This document shows, piece by piece, positions 12,871 through 14,942 of a stretch of DNA of 14,942 nt. Within the stretch, counting starts at the first letter, position 1, and every line of letters begins with the position of its first letter. The translations under genes and the position numbers were made by a program. The stretch comes from Deltaproteobacteria bacterium (GTDB lineage Bacteria > Desulfobacterota > Desulfobulbia > Desulfobulbales > SURF-16). Location: the NCBI GenBank assembly GCA_029939635.1, contig JAOZSN010000068.1:1-14942 (forward strand), given 5' to 3'. The notes beneath the pieces are model-generated. The model saw nothing but the letters and a program-made list of their open reading frames with translations. It was not told where the DNA came from and made no database searches.

Positions 12871-14942
12871 ATGCTTGAATCCCTTTTTTATCCAAAGTCT
12901 GTGGCTGTTGTTGGTGCCTCCCGTACAACAGGTAAGGTCGGGCACGATGTGCTGGCTAACCTGTTGGATGGTGGGTTTTCCGGGCCGGTGATTGCAGTGA
13001 ACCCGGAGGCTGATGAGGTGCTGGGTTGTGCCTGCTTTGCTGACCTGAAAAGCTATGGTGATACAATTGATCTCTGTGTTATTGCCCTACCTAAGCCCTT
13101 GGTGGAAAAGGCGGTAAAAGAGGCGGTGGCTGCTGGTGCCGGAGGAATCATTATTCTCGCATCGGGTTTTAAGGAGGCGGGCGAGGAAGGGGCTGCCCTG
13201 GAGTTTAAGTTGGCTGACTATTGTCATCGTCGCAATGTTCATCTGGTGGGGCCAAATTGCCTTGGTCTGCTCAATACCTATGCTGACTTGAATGCCTCTT
13301 TTGCTGGTGCCATGCCCAGAAGGGGGCCTATTTCCATTATTTCTCAGTCTGGTGCCCTGTGCACTTCAATTCTTGATTTGGCAGAGAGCCGCCATCTTGG
13401 TCTCTCTCAGCTGGTAAGTATTGGTAACAAGGCTGATATCTCAGAAATAGAACTGCTCAAATCCATGGCTCATGATGGTAATAGTAAGGTTATAATCGGC
13501 TATCTTGAGGACATTGTTGATGGTGATGAGTTCATCAAGGCTGCTGAAGAGGCCTCAAGTCTGAAGCCGGTAATTATCCTTAAAGCTGGAACCACTGTTG
13601 CCGGCCAGAAGGCCGCTGCCTCCCACACCGGAGTTTTGGCTGGAGTGGATACCGCCTATGGGGCAGCCTTTCGCCAGTCTGGCGTCATTAGGGCAGAGAC
13701 CTTTGAGGCGCTTTTTGATTATGGCTCCGCCTTTTCTTTGCAGCCCTTGCCGACAGGAAATCAGGTTTTGATTATCACCAATGCTGGTGGGCCGGGGACT
13801 ATGACTGCTGATGCTGTGGAAAAGGCAGGGATGGTGGTGGCAGAATTTGCTCAGAACGTCACTGCAGCCCTGCGCCAGCAATTGCCGGGAGAGGCCAGTG
13901 TGGCAAATTCCATCGATGTTTTGGGTGATGCTGCGCCGGAACGGTATGCCGCAGCCTTAACGGCAGCTCAGGAGGATGATTCTGTTGATGCCATTATTAT
14001 TGTCCTCACCCCCCAGGCCATGACCAGACCAGCTGAAACCGCATTAGCCCTGGTCCAGGCCATGAACGGAGAAAAACCTGTTCTAGTTTCATTTATGGGA
14101 GGGGCAACCGTGATGCCGGGCCGTGATGTCTTGTCCACTGCTGGCTTGCCCGATTATGAATCGCCAGAACGTGCTGTGGCAGCGCTCAAGGCTATGTATG
14201 ACTACAATTGCTGGCTGAATCGTCCGGCCCGCATTGTTAATCGTTTCAGGGTGCATCGTCGTCGGGTTGAACGGATTATTACCCGAAGTCAGAGAACCAA
14301 ACGTTTGCAGCTCTCTGAGGTGAAATCCAAAGCCATTCTCAAGGCCTATGGGTTTAGGGTTCCTAAGGGGCAGTTGGCAGTGGATCGTGACGAAGTCGTG
14401 GAGATGGCTGAGCAGATAGGGTACCCCGTGGCTATGAAGATCGTGTCCCCCGATGTCATTCATAAGAGTGACCTGGGTGGTGTAAAGTTGAATCTTACCG
14501 GTGCTGAGTCTGTCCGTGATGCCTTTGACCTGATGACAATGCGGATTCAGGAACGGGTGCCAAATGCCTATATTGAAGGGGTGTATGTAGAGCAGATGGC
14601 AAAACCTGGCCTGGAGGTTATTCTAGGTATGAATCGTGACCCCCAATTTGGCCCTATGCTCATGTTTGGTCTGGGCGGTATCTTTGTTGAGGTTATGGAG
14701 GATGTTGCCTTTCATCTGGCCCCCATCACCTTTGATGAGGCCATGCAGATGTTACTGGCCACTCGCTCCTATGCCATGTTGGATGGTAAGCGTGGCCAGG
14801 TGGAGGTGGATATCGAGGCCATTGCCACAGGCCTGCAACGTATCAGTCAGCTCACCACTGATTTTCCACAGATAACTGAACTGGATATCAACCCCTTTAT
14901 TGTCGGCGAGATAGGTACAGAGCCGGTGGTGGCAGATAGTAG
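12871..14942 (+). CDS. ADP-forming acetyl/acyl-CoA synthetase, fused alpha-beta type (3' end outside window)
   Basis: The enzyme class converts acyl-CoA + ADP + Pi to acid + CoA + ATP (or the reverse), conserving energy by substrate-level phosphorylation in the cytoplasm. The frame is open for 690 codons to the window edge; family members are around 700 residues, so little is missing. Order: CoA-binding Rossmann domain (about 5-130; V-A-V-V-G-A-S, V-G-P-N-C-L-G), succinyl-CoA-ligase-like domains (about 150-460) with phospho-histidine candidate H252 in A-S-H-T-G-V-L-A-G, then an ATP-grasp domain (about 475-690) with Y-P-V-A-M-K-I, H531 in H-K-S-D-L-G-G-V and E-L-D-I-N-P-F near the end. ATG 12871 follows AAGG by about eight bases. 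It is divergent from pnt. The substrate (acetate, propionate or another acid) cannot be told. A Pat-type GNAT extension beyond the edge cannot be excluded. Confidence 0.92.
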   Translation, partial: MLESLFYPKSVAVVGASRTTGKVGHDVLANLLDGGFSGPVIAVNPEADEVLGCACFADLKSYGDTIDLCVIALPKPLVEKAVKEAVAAGAGGIIILASGFKEAGEEGAALEFKLADYCHRRNVHLVGPNCLGLLNTYADLNASFAGAMPRRGPISIISQSGALCTSILDLAESRHLGLSQLVSIGNKADISEIELLKSMAHDGNSKVIIGYLEDIVDGDEFIKAAEEASSLKPVIILKAGTTVAGQKAAASHTGVLAGVDTAYGAAFRQSGVIRAETFEALFDYGSAFSLQPLPTGNQVLIITNAGGPGTMTADAVEKAGMVVAEFAQNVTAALRQQLPGEASVANSIDVLGDAAPERYAAALTAAQEDDSVDAIIIVLTPQAMTRPAETALALVQAMNGEKPVLVSFMGGATVMPGRDVLSTAGLPDYESPERAVAALKAMYDYNCWLNRPARIVNRFRVHRRRVERIITRSQRTKRLQLSEVKSKAILKAYGFRVPKGQLAVDRDEVVEMAEQIGYPVAMKIVSPDVIHKSDLGGVKLNLTGAESVRDAFDLMTMRIQERVPNAYIEGVYVEQMAKPGLEVILGMNRDPQFGPMLMFGLGGIFVEVMEDVAFHLAPITFDEAMQMLLATRSYAMLDGKRGQVEVDIEAIATGLQRISQLTTDFPQITELDINPFIVGEIGTEPVVADS

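Noticed and set aside
14089..14463. 124-residue - strand open frame inside the synthetase gene
   Set aside because: Shadow of the ATP-grasp region; His/Pro-rich with no motif.

Overview
The window fits a mid-GC anaerobic, sulfate-reducing Desulfobacterota (deltaproteobacterial) chromosome, possibly a Desulfotalea- or Desulfobulbus-like member of the Desulfobulbales. That placement is inference. It rests on a FlxABCD-HdrABC type NADH:heterodisulfide-reductase cluster, a neighbouring transhydrogenase, an ADP-forming acyl-CoA synthetase, and what looks like selenocysteine use.

Layout. (1) 1-1175: right-hand part of an IS3-family insertion sequence on the + strand (5'-truncated orfA, an A9 slippery site, orfB with a DD(35)E triad, likely right inverted repeat). 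(2) 1366-9342, - strand: one operon, read right to left as hdrCB, hdrA (double length), flxD (MvhD-like), flxC, flxB, flxA. It has a candidate promoter near 9385-9413. (3) 9440-9482: a strong 20-bp bidirectional terminator between the two - strand operons. (4) 9553-12510, - strand: pntAa-pntAb-pntB, a three-gene proton-translocating NAD(P) transhydrogenase, with a large RNA-like fold between pntAa and pntAb. (5) 12511-12870: intergenic region between divergent genes. (6) 12871-end, + strand: an almost complete fused ADP-forming acyl-CoA synthetase.

The main discovery: the first operon gene looks like an hdrC (241 codons) followed by a too-short hdrB (166 codons). The two are in the same frame and separated only by one TGA. 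Read through, they give a 410-residue HdrD-like fusion in which TGA falls on the cysteine of an E-C-G-H motif. Fifteen nucleotides after the TGA lies a perfect 7-8 bp hairpin with a GG-containing loop, at the spacing expected of a bacterial SECIS element. I therefore read this as a selenoprotein that a standard gene finder would split.

How the parts work together (known family biology plus inference): FlxA oxidises NADH; FlxB, FlxC and FlxD relay electrons to the flavin of HdrA. HdrA would bifurcate them to ferredoxin (low potential) and to the HdrCB disulfide-reducing site (high potential; DsrC or another disulfide). Pnt next door interconverts NADH and NADPH using the proton gradient. The synthetase makes ATP from acyl-CoA. 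Together this is an energy- and redox-balancing neighbourhood.
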